Shown one piece after another: positions 11,439-23,380 of a stretch of DNA of 64,000 nucleotides. Below the pieces are notes generated by a model. It saw nothing but the letters and a program-made list of their open reading frames with translations. It was not told the DNA's origin and made no database searches. The position numbers and the translations under genes were made by a program. This DNA comes from Allolobophora icterica (taxonomy: Eukaryota > Annelida > Clitellata > Crassiclitellata > Lumbricidae): positions 6,018,182 to 6,082,181 of the forward strand of contig OY744608.1 in assembly GCA_963556255.1 (NCBI GenBank). The letters are read 5' to 3'. Numbering within the stretch: the first letter of the stretch is position 1; the number at the start of each line of letters is the position of its first letter.

Positions 11439-11587
11439 AATTTCACGGTAGCTCCGATTCACCGAAATCCAAGCGAATGTATTCTGAAAACGGATCTGGG
11501 CGGAGCAAGACAAGTCACGTGAGGTGGCTCGACCAATGGCTGACAGTTGTTGTGGTCATGCGCACACTCCGTCTGTTTCGGAGCTGA
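11439..11587 (+). CDS. Possible terminal exon of the Ig gene
   Basis: Acceptor TTATTTTCCAG (ends 11438) opens a phase-1 frame that matches the phase-1 end of 10766-10895. It runs 49 codons to TGA at 11585-11587. It encodes a polar, basic stretch rich in Ser and Lys (SSDSPKSKRMYSENGSGRSK), then WLDQWLTVVVVMRTLRLF, too short and charged for a sure membrane helix. If real it would end the protein as a secreted or short-tailed form; it could also be chance phase agreement. No family match recognised. Confidence 0.3.
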
Positions 11588-11673
11588 AGTGAACGTTTGT
11601 CCTATGGAACTAAAAGTTTCTTCAAAGTCGTTCAAATATTTTCCTGATAAATTGCTGGAGTGTTTTGTTATCT

Positions 11674-13217
11674 GAGTCATTTTCCGGTAATATGTCACAT
11701 TCACTAATTGAAGAAGCGAAAAAATTTTTTTGCCAAATTACATTGATTTTTGTTTGAAGCAAATCTTTAATATTTCTATTTCACTAATATATATTTGGTT
11801 TTGCACTAATATGTAAAATTATGAAGTTTTTAGCAGAAAGAAAATAGCCCTACGAAAAACGGAGTGGAATGTTTGTCCACTCCGTTACTCCGTTACCAAA
11901 ACATATGAGCTATTTATATATAGTAGACAGCTTCCTACTGCGTAGTTTGACATGCCAATATGTTCTTAGTATTAATGTTTATAAAATAAATATAAAAGAA
12001 ATTACAATACAAATGATTATTTAATTCCATCACATTTTAAATTTTGTTAAGAAGTTCCACTCCGTTACCGAAAGAAAAATAGGGAATCTAATCAACGTAA
12101 AGTTGACTGTATTTTTTTTGGCTAAATAACAAAATAAAAATCACTTCAGCTAATCATTACCAGTGATCAAATGAACAAAAAAACATTAAAATATTTATGA
12201 TGTTGTCTTAAAAATCTGCTCATAACATCAAAATTACATAAAAAATTACCATAAAAAGTTCCGCTCCGTTACCATTTGTCGAGAATTGAGCACAGAATGT
12301 GAAAAGTGAACTTTAAAAAAAACAGTCTGCCGAAGCAAAAATTTATTTAAAATGTCATATATTGTTATATAAGTTGTATTAGAAATGATAATTTGAGTAG
12401 AGGACTTATCCTGACAGTGGAATAAATTTTAGTACCTCAAGGGTCACATTTATGGTAACTGAGTGGACAGTTAACGGAGTGGACAAATTGTGTATCAGCA
12501 CGGTAAATATCATATTATCTCTCATGCGTCCACGTTAATCGTCGGTACACTCATTATATAGCTTATAAACGTTATATTAAAAATATTATTTAAATTATAT
12601 TTATTCATAATCATTGCAAAAATGCAGTAACGGAGTGGATGTATTATGAAAAAACACATGAGGTACGTAATAAATGAAAATTTGTAAGAAATTTGTCTTA
12701 GCATTCAGATCCTGTATTAAGACATACTTACTTACATAGATCTTCACAGAAGAGATGTGTTAAGTTGCGGGACCAAAGAACTGGAAGGGTTGTGAGATAA
12801 GAGATAATTTTTACATTTTAACGGAGCGGACATAATTTTCCGGGGACAAGTTAAAATATATTTTTAAAAATTATACTGAAGTTGTAAGTTTCTAAGTTGT
12901 ATTTAGAAATATGCAATTATGTTTATTATAAAAGAAACAGTCACATTTTTTGGTTTAATGCAAATCATTTTGAAATTGTAGACGAAAGCAATATGTACTA
13001 TAGCCTAGGGACGGTAACGGAGTGGAACATTTTAAATTCAAAATAAATTGTAATAAATTATTTTATTGCTCTGAATTACTTTCAAAGGTCTTAAATTGTT
13101 GACTGATCAATAACGTTTTAATCTAATCACTTAACATGATCAGACTAGGCATTGTTTTCTTAGAAATGACCGGGGACAGCTGAATTGTCAATTTATGCAT
13201 TTACCGGAAAATGACTC
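11674..13217. mobile_element. 1.5 kb DNA transposon with 17-bp TIRs and mirrored internal motif array
   Basis: Perfect 17-bp inverted ends (GAGTCATTTTCCGGTAA at 11674-11690, complement at 13201-13217) with a 4-bp target duplication ATCT (11670-11673 and 13218-13221). There is no coding frame. The motif GTAACGGAGTGGAC occurs at least eight times. In the left half it is mostly in reverse orientation (about 11875-11898, 12053-12069, 12258-12274). In the right half it is forward (about 12453, 12469, 12625, 12818, 13012). This looks like a non-autonomous element with clustered transposase-binding sites. The superfamily is uncertain; 4-bp target duplications are known from Chapaev- and Sola-type elements. 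Confidence 0.82.
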
Positions 13218-13507
13218 ATCTATGTGTGATTGTTGATTTTTCTTCGACAAGAAACATTCTGCTGATTAGGAAGTTTAATTGAAATGTAACACAAGTGTAG
13301 CAACTGCTTGAACAAAATGCTTTTGATCCAGTGTACACTTGAGTAAGCCTATCACCGATATAGCGATTTGGAAACAATGGACTGATAATTATAGAATGCA
13401 CAACACATTTTCTGATATACTGCTATTGCTTGAAGTTGACAGTGTACAGATAACCCTAGCTTGTGATGAGTTCCTCTTGAAGTGGAGCTTAATAAATTAA
13501 ACTTATT

Positions 13508-13810
13508 ATAGGGCACGGTAGCTGAATGGGTAGAGATCTACCCTGCCAGCATATCCATGGGCTTTCATGGGACCCATATGGATTGTATACGGATCCCATA
13601 TGGGAGTATAGGTCATATGTGGGCCGCATGTGGGACTGGGACAAGTATCGCGCATAGTATAGGCCTACGAGTTTGAGCCTCCACTGAGGATATCACTGTG
13701 TAAGTAAGGACCTTAAGTCCTTAACTGTACAATTGCTCAGCGCCATCAATGTTCTGTCGTATGGTCGTGTGTGCACTTCAAATGGAGGGTGGCAATACCG
13801 AATACAGTTG
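13508..13810 (+). repeat. tRNA-derived SINE (family 1) with internal non-homologous block
   Basis: The A-box-like head GGTAGCTGAATGGGTAGAG and the tail (GTGTAAGTAAGGACCTTAAG, then TGCTCAGCGCCATCAATG and GTGTGTGCACTTC) match the other family 1 copies. Between them, at about 13541-13665, lies unrelated sequence with repeated CCCATATGG words in both orientations, perhaps a small insertion. Confidence 0.55.
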
Positions 13811-14456
13811 TATTGTATATAGTTGGCTTATTTTACACTTTAAAGGTACATAGCTCAATTAAGTTCTAGCAAGCTAATTAAATGACATTGAATATCGAAG
13901 ATGAATTGCTAATTAAATTCTCCCTGTTAGTTCGAACTGAGGTCAAATCGGACAGATGAATAGCTATCTAGTTATCTCTGATTTCTTTGCAGGTTAGGTG
14001 ATCTATTGAACATTCTATTGAGATTTGCTTTCTAATAACATCTTCTAGAGATGAAGAGATAACAATTGTGGTCGAAATTTCTTATGATAATATTTTATCA
14101 TTGCTGTAGTAATAGTAGTTGTTGTTAATGTTATCACTATTATTTTTATTATGTTGCCTATTGTTATTTTTATAGCGCCAGTTTATTTATTATTATTTAT
14201 TATTAATTACACACATAGACACATACGTATATATATATATAAATACATGCAAACATACATACATACACACATGCAATACATACACACATAATATACACTT
14301 GAGGCATATTCAGAGTCCTGAAGAATTGCACCGAGGCGACTCCTACCAATAAATGTTCAAACCAAGTCTGGCTGCTGAGTGCAACGCATCTAGGGCCCCG
14401 GATTATTCTGTTTCTGTTGATATAGATGGTACAGATTGCTGTTGTTGTGTTGCTGT
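13811..14456. other. Non-coding AT-rich spacer
   Basis: No exon or element with clear ends. A reverse TTTTTATAGCGCC tail motif lies at about 14168-14180, and (ATAC/ACAC)-rich simple sequence at 14205-14295. Confidence 0.5.
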
Positions 14457-15112
<656 letters not shown>

Positions 15113-15340
15113 AACGATACAGCAGATGATGGTAGTGACGGTGGTAGGCTGGCGACGGTTGTAATAGGGGACTCTGTGAGCAGTTCCTTTAAGTGGCGAT
15201 AGATGTCGCTAGTATGTTCAGAGGTAAATATTAATATTATCAATCTGTTGTTGTCAGCGCTGTGTTGTGTTTTCGATTGAAGGGCGTTCGAATTAAAATT
15301 TAATTCCATCATGGATAAATAAATAAATTGGACGCTAGAC

Positions 15341-17343
15341 ATGTTGAAAGCCGAGTTGAGACAAAGAGGAGCCAAGATTTATGGAAGGAAATACGAACGT
15401 GTTCAGCGGTAAGACAACGAAATAACTAAATGCAACTGACTTTCAGGTGCGTTGCGTATCCCGAAACCCTATTTTGGCCGCCTGTTCCATACTAGCTCTC
15501 AGGATTCAAACGCTTAACCCGTACAAAACTTAAATTGATTTCTCTTGTTTGATAATTACAAAGGAATTTCGTATTTTAAAACATTAGGCCTACTGTGAAC
15601 TAGTTCACGAATGATGCATCTGTATTTGTATGTCAAAGAATACGCTTCCCCTAGCATTCGTCAGACTCCACATTTACATAGCTTCAAAAAGGCATTACGT
15701 ATAAGGGAAAATTAAGCTCTTTCACCTCGTCTGTACTTCAAAAATGGTTGTAGTTAAGGATTTGATTATTTAAGGCTTAATAATTCTTGAATATTACTGA
15801 TCAATTCTGTTAGTTAAGTGATAATGATACTGTCAATGATAAATATGTTCCAGCTAAGCAGGATCTTGATCTCTTTTGGGTCCCCTATTTGGGATGAAAA
15901 AAACATGAATTATCGTGTACAGGAATTAAACTACAAAATTCGGTAATTTCTATATTCCTTATACATGTTTCATTTGCCAGGTTGGAGGCATATGACCGCA
16001 ACTTTAATTTTAAAGATCCGAGCCAGATGGACGTAGAAACTGGTTCGTACTGTATGCAGCTACCTGTCTTGAAATTGTACAAAGACATCAACCAGTTGAC
16101 AAAGGTATGCATTATTTACCTTGATTCTTAAAGCCATTAAGGTGGACACTGCAGACTAATGTCAAGACTAATCCTTGCTCTCAGGTCAGCAAAATGAGCT
16201 AGTGTACTTTGTGTCTCTGCAGAAGGTAACGCCTTTGGCAGACGAGAAATGCTAAATATACTTGGACCTCTGCTGGCTTTGCATTTATGCCATTTGCTGT
16301 CGGACTACTACTTCACAATATGGACAATTCACAAAATCTTTAGACTGTTTAAGTAATGTGTATACTAAACCAAACAAGTTAAATCCTTTGTCTGTCTCTT
16401 AATATAACGCCTTTTAAGTACATGACAAAGCGATGTTTTGGGTTTGACTGTAATATTTATAGCACAAGTTACATACACAACTGTGTAGGCAGTCATCTGA
16501 TTAACTCCTACTTTAATAGATGCTAAATTTATTTAAATGTGTACCCTTACAGCCATGTTAGTAATGGGTATTTATTTATTTCTTTTGGATATTTATTTCT
16601 TTTTGCAGATTCCAGTTATTGATGAGCCGACAGTCAACGCATACTTGGCCCAGTTTGACAAGAAACTGAATGAAAGAGCAATAAACCTGTATGAAGAAAG
16701 GTTTTTGCTCAGTGCACGAGCTGTTTTCCAGGACAATCGGGTTTTTGTTCGTGCACGCTGTTTTGCAGAAATGAAGAAATCAATTACATATAATGTGGAT
16801 ATCATTATATGCCAGCGTGGAATTGTACTGGAAGCTCAGTGTGAATGTGGTGCCGGGCTGGGTCCAAATGCTCACTGTAAACACGTCATTTGCATTCTGT
16901 ATGGACTAATTGAGTTTTCGAAAGTGGGTGATTTGATTGTTCACGAGACATGCACTGAACAACTGCAAACATTTAACAAGTGCAAACGTTACAAAGGATC
17001 ACCGCTAAAACTTAAAGATGTGAAATTACGGAAATCTCATTCTCTGGGACGTTCCATTTCGGCCATGGCTGCATTTGATCCTAGGCCACAACAATTACGT
17101 AACACAGTTGCATACAAAAGCTACTTTCAAAATCTGTGCATTGGACAATCATGTGCAAAATCAATGCCGATTACTCATCTTTTCCCACCTGCAAATTTGT
17201 ATGCACTCAACATGGATCACGACTATGATATATTGACACCTGAAGACACCTTTCTCAAAAACAATCATCTCAGCACTATAAGTGAGGAAGTTCAGAAGCT
17301 CATTGAAAAGACTACCATAGGGCAATCGACAGTAACATCATAA
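15341..17343 (+). CDS. Transposon-encoded SAP + SWIM zinc-finger protein
   Basis: Three exons: 15341-15408, 15981-16104 and 16609-17343; phases match (2, then 0) and all introns are GT-AG (GTAAGA; GTATGC). The start is ATG 15341; an in-frame stop lies at 15320. The product is about 308 residues. N terminus: SAP-like DNA-binding helix pair (LKAELRQRGAKIYGRKYERV, continuing into RLEAYDRN). Around residues 160-180 is a SWIM zinc finger, CECG...CKH (C-x-C-x9-C-x-H type). Next comes HETCTEQLQTFN, then LIEKTTIGQSTVTS and stop. In related proteins I recall, this E-x-x-T-x-x-Q-S segment leads directly into a YqaJ-like nuclease domain; that domain is absent. It probably binds DNA during transposition (inferred). 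The open frame has no lesion up to the stop. Confidence 0.78.
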
Positions 17344-17514
17344 CCTAATTTTGCACTGTTAAAGTCCTAAACAATGTCTGACATATTCTAAGCATTTCTG
17401 GAAACAATATTCTAAGCATTTCTGGAAACATCTGACAGTAACATCATAACCTAATTTTGCACTGTTAAAGTCCTAAACAATGTCTGACATATTCTAAGCA
17501 TTTCTGGAAACAAT
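17328..17514. repeat. 106-bp tandem duplication across two converging gene ends
   Basis: The segment from GACAGTAACATCATAACC to TTTCTGGAAACAA is present at 17328-17407 and again at 17434-17513, nearly identical, period 106. A 24-bp sub-repeat (TATTCTAAGCATTTCTGG) is duplicated at 17384 and 17408. The first copy contains the stop of the SAP-SWIM gene. The second copy contains the stop (17494-17496, minus strand) of the transposase. Near identity suggests a recent event. Confidence 0.88.
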
Positions 17515-19523
17515 GCAGCTGCGAAAATTACATAGCATGTAACAAACAAATATTATATCCGATGACAATTGTGTTTCCGAATGATTCATTGGTTGTGTTA
17601 AAATTTTATATGTTTTCCCTAGGCCAATAATTCGTTCAATGTGAACTCTTACTGCTTACTTTGCGGTCATTTAAGATTGTTTTATTTTGCATTTGAAGAA
17701 GGTGGGAATGTTAACCTGCACATTGAATGGTGCAAACATATCCTGGACAGCAAATCCCTTGTCTGCCATAATAGAGTCCCCTGAATCGCATAAAATGGGC
17801 AAGCCACTACGTTCTACTATTTGCCTGTCACTTGTAGATCCGCTATATGCGTCAGATACATACGACACAAGACCAGATGGTGTGGCACCAACCAGTACCT
17901 TCACTGTTACGATTTTTATAAGTTGAGAATGTTGCTTGCTGAGCTAAAGGGAGCTTTGCAGATTTTACTGGGCATTCATTTCCATCTAATATAACACGTG
18001 TCTTTGGGGAACTTTCCCCGGAAATCACTGGGCATAAAAAAATTCACCAAATCACGCGAGGGCCACAAATTCAGCTCCCTCCAATGAAGTGACATGAACC
18101 GAATCCAAGTACAAAAGACATTGTACACCTGACTTTCACACAAGCCAAACATCATTCCCAGTTCAAAGTTCGTGGTGTATCTGCGAAGTTTCATAAGAAC
18201 CATGAGAAACTGATCCTCTATATTGATATTTTCTACATCACCATACATGTAAGTTAAAGAATGAGATGCTGGCCCTAAACTCGAAAGAACAAACTGAAAT
18301 TTGGCATAGTTTTCCAGTCCTGTGTAGAATTGAACTGCCTTCTCATTGTTAGCAATAGATAAGACTGTAAAAGAGTGCTTTTGCAAAGTCTGGACAGATG
18401 CATGAACGGTTTGTAGAGTTTCATCCACTGTCTGTGTCTCTGTATCTGTCGGCTGTTTGCTGCTGGAAGGTGTAGGCTCCGAAACTACTTCCACTGCCAA
18501 TCCAACAGTTAATTCATTATCCATGTTAAGGTTATTGATTTTACCATCAGGAAATTCACATGATTTTTTCCCTTTCGTATTGCATCGAGTCTTTAGTCGT
18601 GCTGTCCTAAACAAGGCCTGAGTGGAAGGTTGAGGAGTCCAAGCAAACTGACTAGGGACAGCTGAGGATTTTCTTAGTGGTTTGTAACCTGAAAAATTAC
18701 AGCAAAACATCTAATGTTTATCACCACACCTAACAGTTATAATTATTAATGAAATCTGTAACGTGTGCACGGTCACTGAAATGTGAATCTGAGCCATGGA
18801 TAGTCAGCCGCCAGGAGAAGATGCAGTTAGATATCCAAGTCCCTGAAAGGCAAAGAGAAAAAGTGAGAGTTTTGAGCCGCTTTTTGAAGGAAGTGAATTT
18901 GAGCTATGCAGAGAGAGAGTGGCAGTCGATTCCATTCCCTGGGGGCAGAGGCATGGAAGTCACGTGAGCCCTCAGCCCATAAGTTCTGCATCGTGGCTCA
19001 AGTTAAAGACCTGTATTTGAGGATCGCAGGCAACGAGGTGGGATGCAAGTAGTTAGTAGTGATTGAAGGTAGGGAGGTGTGTTGCTGTTGAACTTATAGG
19101 TCAAACAGGTCAATTTAATTTAATTCGGAATTCAAAAGGAAGCCAATGCAGCTGGTTGAGTAGCCTAGAACAGCGGTGCTAGGCGAGCTGAGGGGTTTCA
19201 GATGCAAATTATTGTTGTTGTTGTCGTTAGACTTACTTGAAAAAGCGTTCTGTCCTAAAAGATCTCTGTGTTATACATCGTTACATTAGTCTCTGCAAAT
19301 GCAAACAAAGTCCAGAAAATCATAGGCCTAAAAACTTACCGTATATCGTCCATTCCGTGTAGTCCTCCGCCCTGAAGTGAGACTCGCAGACGACACTGGT
19401 TGCAGTCGGATGCCATTTGTCACGTTTTATTGCTGCAATCCACTGCCGTCTCAAATGGCTATCTTGAGGAAACTTATGACTGCCTTTTCCTTTGCATTTT
19501 GGCACACAGCAATACGTAGGCAT
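17494..19523 (-). pseudogene. THAP-domain DDE transposase, broken
   Basis: Exon 1, 19523-19340 (ATG at 19523): THAP zinc finger with YCCVPKC, a Trp-rich middle (RRQWIAAIKRDKW) and VCESHF, spacing C2CH. Donor GTAAGT. Exon 2, 18688-17494, in phase: begins GYKPLRKSSAVPSQF (the AVP motif closing a THAP domain), then a helix-turn-helix (IEDQFLMVLMKLRRY...FGLCESQVYNVF). The DDE_4-type core follows: ILDGNE (first Asp, 17984-17986), TSDRQI (second Asp, 17827-17829) and RVHIERIIG (Glu, 17635-17637), then a C-terminal segment with FVCYMLCNF. Lesions: a frameshift near 17995-18000, another near 17905, and in-frame stops at 17671-17673 and 17656-17658. It therefore cannot make a full enzyme. It converges on the SAP-SWIM gene. 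Confidence 0.82.
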
Positions 19524-19901
19524 TTTATAATCGGCAAAAATTTCGAACACTTCGCGGGAATAAACATACACATAAGCGAAGCATGTGATTTACCGGAAGT
19601 GCCTCTTTTTACCGAATTGGCTCCTGGCGCCACCTATAGCAGCCATTTTTACAGAGTCGCCTATTGGTGCTGATGGTATCTGCAATATCCCAACGGTGAT
19701 ACTGCTAACTTCATGGTTGCCATGGTTACTGTGACGTCCGTTATGACGTCAATGGAGATGACAATTGCGACGATAGTAGAGCGAGTCATTATGACAGGGA
19801 GCTGAATCTGTGACATGCGAGTCCCACGACCTGCGTCTAATCCCCGTCCGGTCAGCCTCTAATCCTCTCCGCCATAAATTTCGTCCCGTTAGAGACCACA
19901 G

Positions 19902-19980
19902 TCATATGGCTACGTCCAGCAGCCATATGGCTACGTCCAGCAGCCATATGGCTTCAGCTAGCAGCCACATGGCTGTGACA
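19902..19980. repeat. Short minisatellite, 21-bp unit, about 3.5 copies
   Basis: The unit CATATGGCTACGTCCAGCAGC repeats four times with decay in the last copy (CACATGGCTGTGACATG). It lies 240 bp outside the right end of the transposon. No gene. Confidence 0.85.
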
Positions 19981-20219
19981 TGCGTCGTTACACTTGTTGG
20001 TTTCGTTGGTTCTTCGTAGACAGAGACATCTGCGTATTTACCGCTCTGCCTCAACCTGAGGTCGTTATTCAACGCTGAGGACCCGGTCATCAGCCCCGGT
20101 GATCGGTTGCCTTTCCGTTCCGGTCAGAGGTTCTAAGCCGATTGTGTCATACTTGAGAAATAACTCACTGTCAAGCCGTGAAGCCAGGCGATAAGGGAAG
20201 GCCGTAGTGAAAGGCAAGA

Positions 20220-20584
20220 CAGTGGCGTCACTAGGGTTGGCGTCAACCAGTGCGGTAAGTCATGGTGTCACCCCCACGGACCTCCTCTCTTAGTTCCTTA
20301 CCATACCATACAGTATAATGACGGCACTGACCGGAAGGTTCAAATAGTAAATTAGCATAGAGTTTCAGCTTTAGATAACTTGATACTGATAGAGTACATT
20401 AAGCTGGGCTTACGAAAACTGTTTTTGTTGTTATCTGTTATTGTTAATTTAAAAATAATAAATTTCTGCTGAAGCTCTACACAAACATTTTTTAGACAGT
20501 CATTTTGTCATTTTGGTGTCACCCTCTCTAAAGGTGTCACCCGGTGCGACCCGCACCCCTCGTACCCCTACAGTGGCGCCACTG
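20220..20584. mobile_element. Small hAT-like element, 365 bp
   Basis: Starts CAGTGGCGTCACTAGGG and ends CAGTGGCGCCACTG (terminal inverted CAGTGGCGnCACT). Subterminal text, GGTGTCACCCCCAC on the left and GTGTCACCCGGTGCG on the right, matches elements I recall from several marine animals. Flanking 8-mers agree only 6 of 8 (AAGGCAAG and GAAGCAAG), so the target duplication is decayed or the boundary is slightly off. Confidence 0.6.
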
Positions 20585-20879
20585 AAGCAAGGTAAGACAA
20601 TGTAGGCTAAGGTATGTTAAGATAGTGAACGGATATGTGGGACCATGGGAAAGTGAGATACGATAAAGTATTGCCATGTAAGGTAAAGGTCTAGAATAGT
20701 TTGGTATTTGTTTAGGGGTGGTATAGTTACACGCACCGGGGTGTGAGGAGAATCGTGAACTCGGGAATGAGGAAAATGGTTGAAATTATCTCCTCAGGTA
20801 AGCCTGATCCGAATGCGTGCACAATTGCCAAACATGGTTTTTATAGGTAAGGTACATTAGCAGAATTATTGTTAGTAGC

Positions 20880-21060
20880 ATTACTAAGCAGTTATTAAGC
20901 GCCGTAATCTTCTGACAAAGCACCATTCGATGAGCAATTTTGTGAGTGAAGGATTTGTTCAATTTCCCTACACAGTTACTGTCTCAGGATAGGAGGCTCG
21001 AATCCTCCCAGTTACAGTACCAGCACTCTAACCAATCAGGGACTGAAATATGAAAACATC
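20880..21060 (-). repeat. tRNA-derived SINE (family 1), minus strand
   Basis: The reverse complement reads GGGAGGATTCGAGCCTCC (B box), then AACTGTGTAGGGAAATTGAA and CAAATCCTTCACTCACAAA, co-linear with 1762-3395 (after removing the hAT insertion) and 13508-13810. Confidence 0.6.
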
Positions 21061-21175
21061 AGCACTTATTTTCAATCAGTGATGATGTCTGGTTACCCTT
21101 ATATATTTTCCACGTCTCTGTTATCTTCGCTTTCGTTCTTAACTTTAAAATCTGTGGGTTCGTTCTTGACTTCAG

Positions 21176-21323
21176 CCAGTTATAAAGAGCCAAACGCAGA
21201 ATTCCAGCTTAATCCACGAGGATTGTTGAATATATCGTATACAAAGACTAATGAGACCAACATACTTCGTGTTGACATCTTAGTAAAGGCAATGGAAAAA
21301 GAACTGGAGCCCAGAGTTGGTAG
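21176..21323 (+). CDS. Candidate isolated exon, family not recognised
   Basis: A pyrimidine-rich acceptor (TTCGTTCTTGACTTCAG) and a consensus donor AG|GTAAGG (21324) bracket 148 open nucleotides, phase 1 to phase 2. They encode FQLNPRGLLNISYTKTNETN, then ILRVDILVKAMEKEL. It has two N-x-S/T sites and alternates like beta strands, so it could be extracellular, but lacks cysteine. The phase fits the end of the Ig exon at 10895 but not the exon at 26690. It could be chance. Confidence 0.22.
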
Positions 21324-21329
21324 GTAAGG

Positions 21330-22850
21330 TGGTTTCTCGACCATCACAACCTATATTTGACTCGGTGTGTCTCAGTTTGACTCTGAGCTTAATTTCGTAC
21401 AGCAATACCTTGTACTTCACAAAGGTTTCTAAGGAGCACACCGCATCAATGTATAATTAAAAAACGGTTATGGCCAAGCCATTGAATATACGGTACTTAG
21501 TCAAGGACTACTGAATTTAGATTTCAGGTAAGACTTTGTGCATTCGGAAATTTTTCATGTATCTGATCTATGACCACACGTGAAGCCAAGTAGCATGCAC
21601 AGAACAAAGTCATGTTTAGCTGCGTTGACAATTGCAGTTGGATATAAATCACGGCCCAATCGGGACTAAAGAAGCCTAAATCTTAAATTGAAATCACTCA
21701 ACTGTGACTGGCTGTCAGTTACAAGCATAGATGACAAATACCTTTCAGAATGTCTAGCTTCAATAAGAGTCTCCTATCTATCTCATGAATACAGTCACTT
21801 GGACTTTATTGGGCTATATAATTCAGCACAATAAAAGCCAAACTTTGTACAGTCACAGTTACAGCTGCCTACGCATCTCAGACCTATAAAGGAATACCAA
21901 GCCTACCACTGCTTCAGAAAGGCTGTGGACTAGATGAGCCATGAGCTTTTAGTGTCTTATTCCGCAATCAAACTGTCCAGTCTTTATTTGAAAGAGTTTT
22001 CAAGCGCGATGTACAGATAAAGCATTTCGTCTGGTTTACCCGGTTCCACTGATCCACAATCCTCTGGCTGATTAAGCATTTCTTATGTCCACTCGTCTTT
22101 ATAATAAGCTAATCTACTCCAATCCAATGATTTCATGAAGTCCAAGACATCAGTCGATTGTCGCTTAGAGTTTAATCATCGCTATCAAGACTCATAATCC
22201 ATTGGGGGGAGGGGAAGAGAGATCGAAATCAGATAGATAAGAGAAACCCGCAGAAGCCATGGTACCGTATACGATGGCTAAGCAAGTGGAAAGAGTCTTA
22301 AGTTTGTACTTGAATGACCTAACAGTTCAGACTGTGATCTTCTATGAAATTGTCAGTTGCTTCTTTCTGAAAGAAGTTTCGCTCGTTTCTATTATCAGGC
22401 CCATGTAAGATGTTGTTAGTGTAAGTAAGTAAGGTCACCGATGTTGCTACTCTACAGAGCCACTTACGTCCAGTGCAATCCAATCCTATCGGAATCGGTT
22501 GAGGCTTTATGCATTAGACGTCGAAGCGTAGAAGTTACTAAGTTGTAACATTTAATGGATTCCTTAATATATTTATCAAAATACTAGGAAGTGACCGATG
22601 TATTGGGAAATTTCTGCACTCAATGTTAATGAATATATATATATACATACATATATATATATATATGTATATATATATGTGTATATGTATAACAGCAAGT
22701 CAAGGATAATAAAAAAACACGACACTAATTACAATGACAGTCTCGTGTCTATTGGCAGATATATATTATAATGGAAGGGACAAAGGAGAAACCACGGTCA
22801 TAAATCTCAGTCTAAGTAGCGACAGCTCAAAGCGGCCTGTTCTGTAATAC
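21330..22850. other. Non-coding, no clear element
   Basis: No motif-bearing open frame. A (TA/ATAC)n patch lies at about 22625-22690. Confidence 0.5.
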
Positions 22851-22852
22851 AG

Positions 22853-23190
22853 ATGGAGCAAGAGCATTTAAACAAGGCGACCCGAAGACTTAAGTATAAA
22901 TTATTTAAGAAGCCGAAAGGAACATTGGAGCAGAAATTCTTCAATGCAGGAGTCGTGGACTTGTGGAATGGTTTGAATTACAGTCTTGTCTCAGTGGACA
23001 CTATCATAGCATTTAAGAGGAAGCTAGGAGAGATATAGGCTATCAAGCATTGCAGATTAACTTGCAGTGGTTCTAACACAGACTACACGTCTTCTGAACC
23101 ACATTAAACCCTTGTTATATTATGTTATGTTATATTAGGTTATGCCATGTTATGCTATGTTATGCTATGTTATATTGTGTGATGTTATGC
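22853..23190 (+). pseudogene. LINE reverse-transcriptase C-terminal fragment with repeat tail
   Basis: An open stretch at 22853-23038 encodes ATRRLKYKLFKKPKGTLEQK, then FFNAGVVDLWNGL and IIAFKRKLGEI before a stop. The pattern R-x-x-x-Y-K-L-x-K, F-F-x-x-x-V-V-x-x-W-N-x-L, then a final F-K-x-x-L closes the ORF2 of CR1/L2-like LINEs. About 80 bp of 3' end follows, ending in an (ATGTT/ATGCT)n tail at 23110-23190. A 5'-truncated, non-functional copy. Confidence 0.65.
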
Positions 23191-23380
23191 TATTCGAGAT
23201 AATTTGTCACCCAGCCACGGAAGCCAGCTTTAGATGTGTAGATAGTTGGATACGTACAGAGTAATCTCGATATGACCGTATAATCCTATATTTCCTAATT
23301 CTATACTGAAATTTGTAGTCGTAAAATAAAGCCACATGTTTTTTCGCTACACAGATAATTATGTAGCACAACACACAAGC

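Larger units (their letters stand above)
15166..19662. mobile_element. ISL2EU/IS4EU-like DNA transposon, 4.5 kb, two convergent genes
   Basis: Left end AGGGGACTCTGT (15166-15177), right end ACAGAGTCGCCT (19651-19662): inverted termini with one mismatch. Similarity extends inwards (AAGTGGCG against AGGTGGCG about 20 bp further in). Both sides are flanked by AT, a 2-bp target duplication. Inside are two convergent genes: a SAP-SWIM protein on + and a THAP-DDE transposase on -. Known background, from memory: ISL2EU/IS4EU elements make a 2-bp duplication and carry a transposase plus a second protein with a YqaJ-type nuclease. The copy is degenerate: the transposase is broken, and the companion lacks the nuclease part. 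Assignment to ISL2EU rather than a Harbinger relative needs a database search. Confidence 0.8.

Noticed and set aside
20220..20584. Exact 8-bp target duplication for the CAGTGGCG element
   Set aside because: Flanks match only 6 of 8 however the ends are shifted by one base, so I do not claim an intact duplication.
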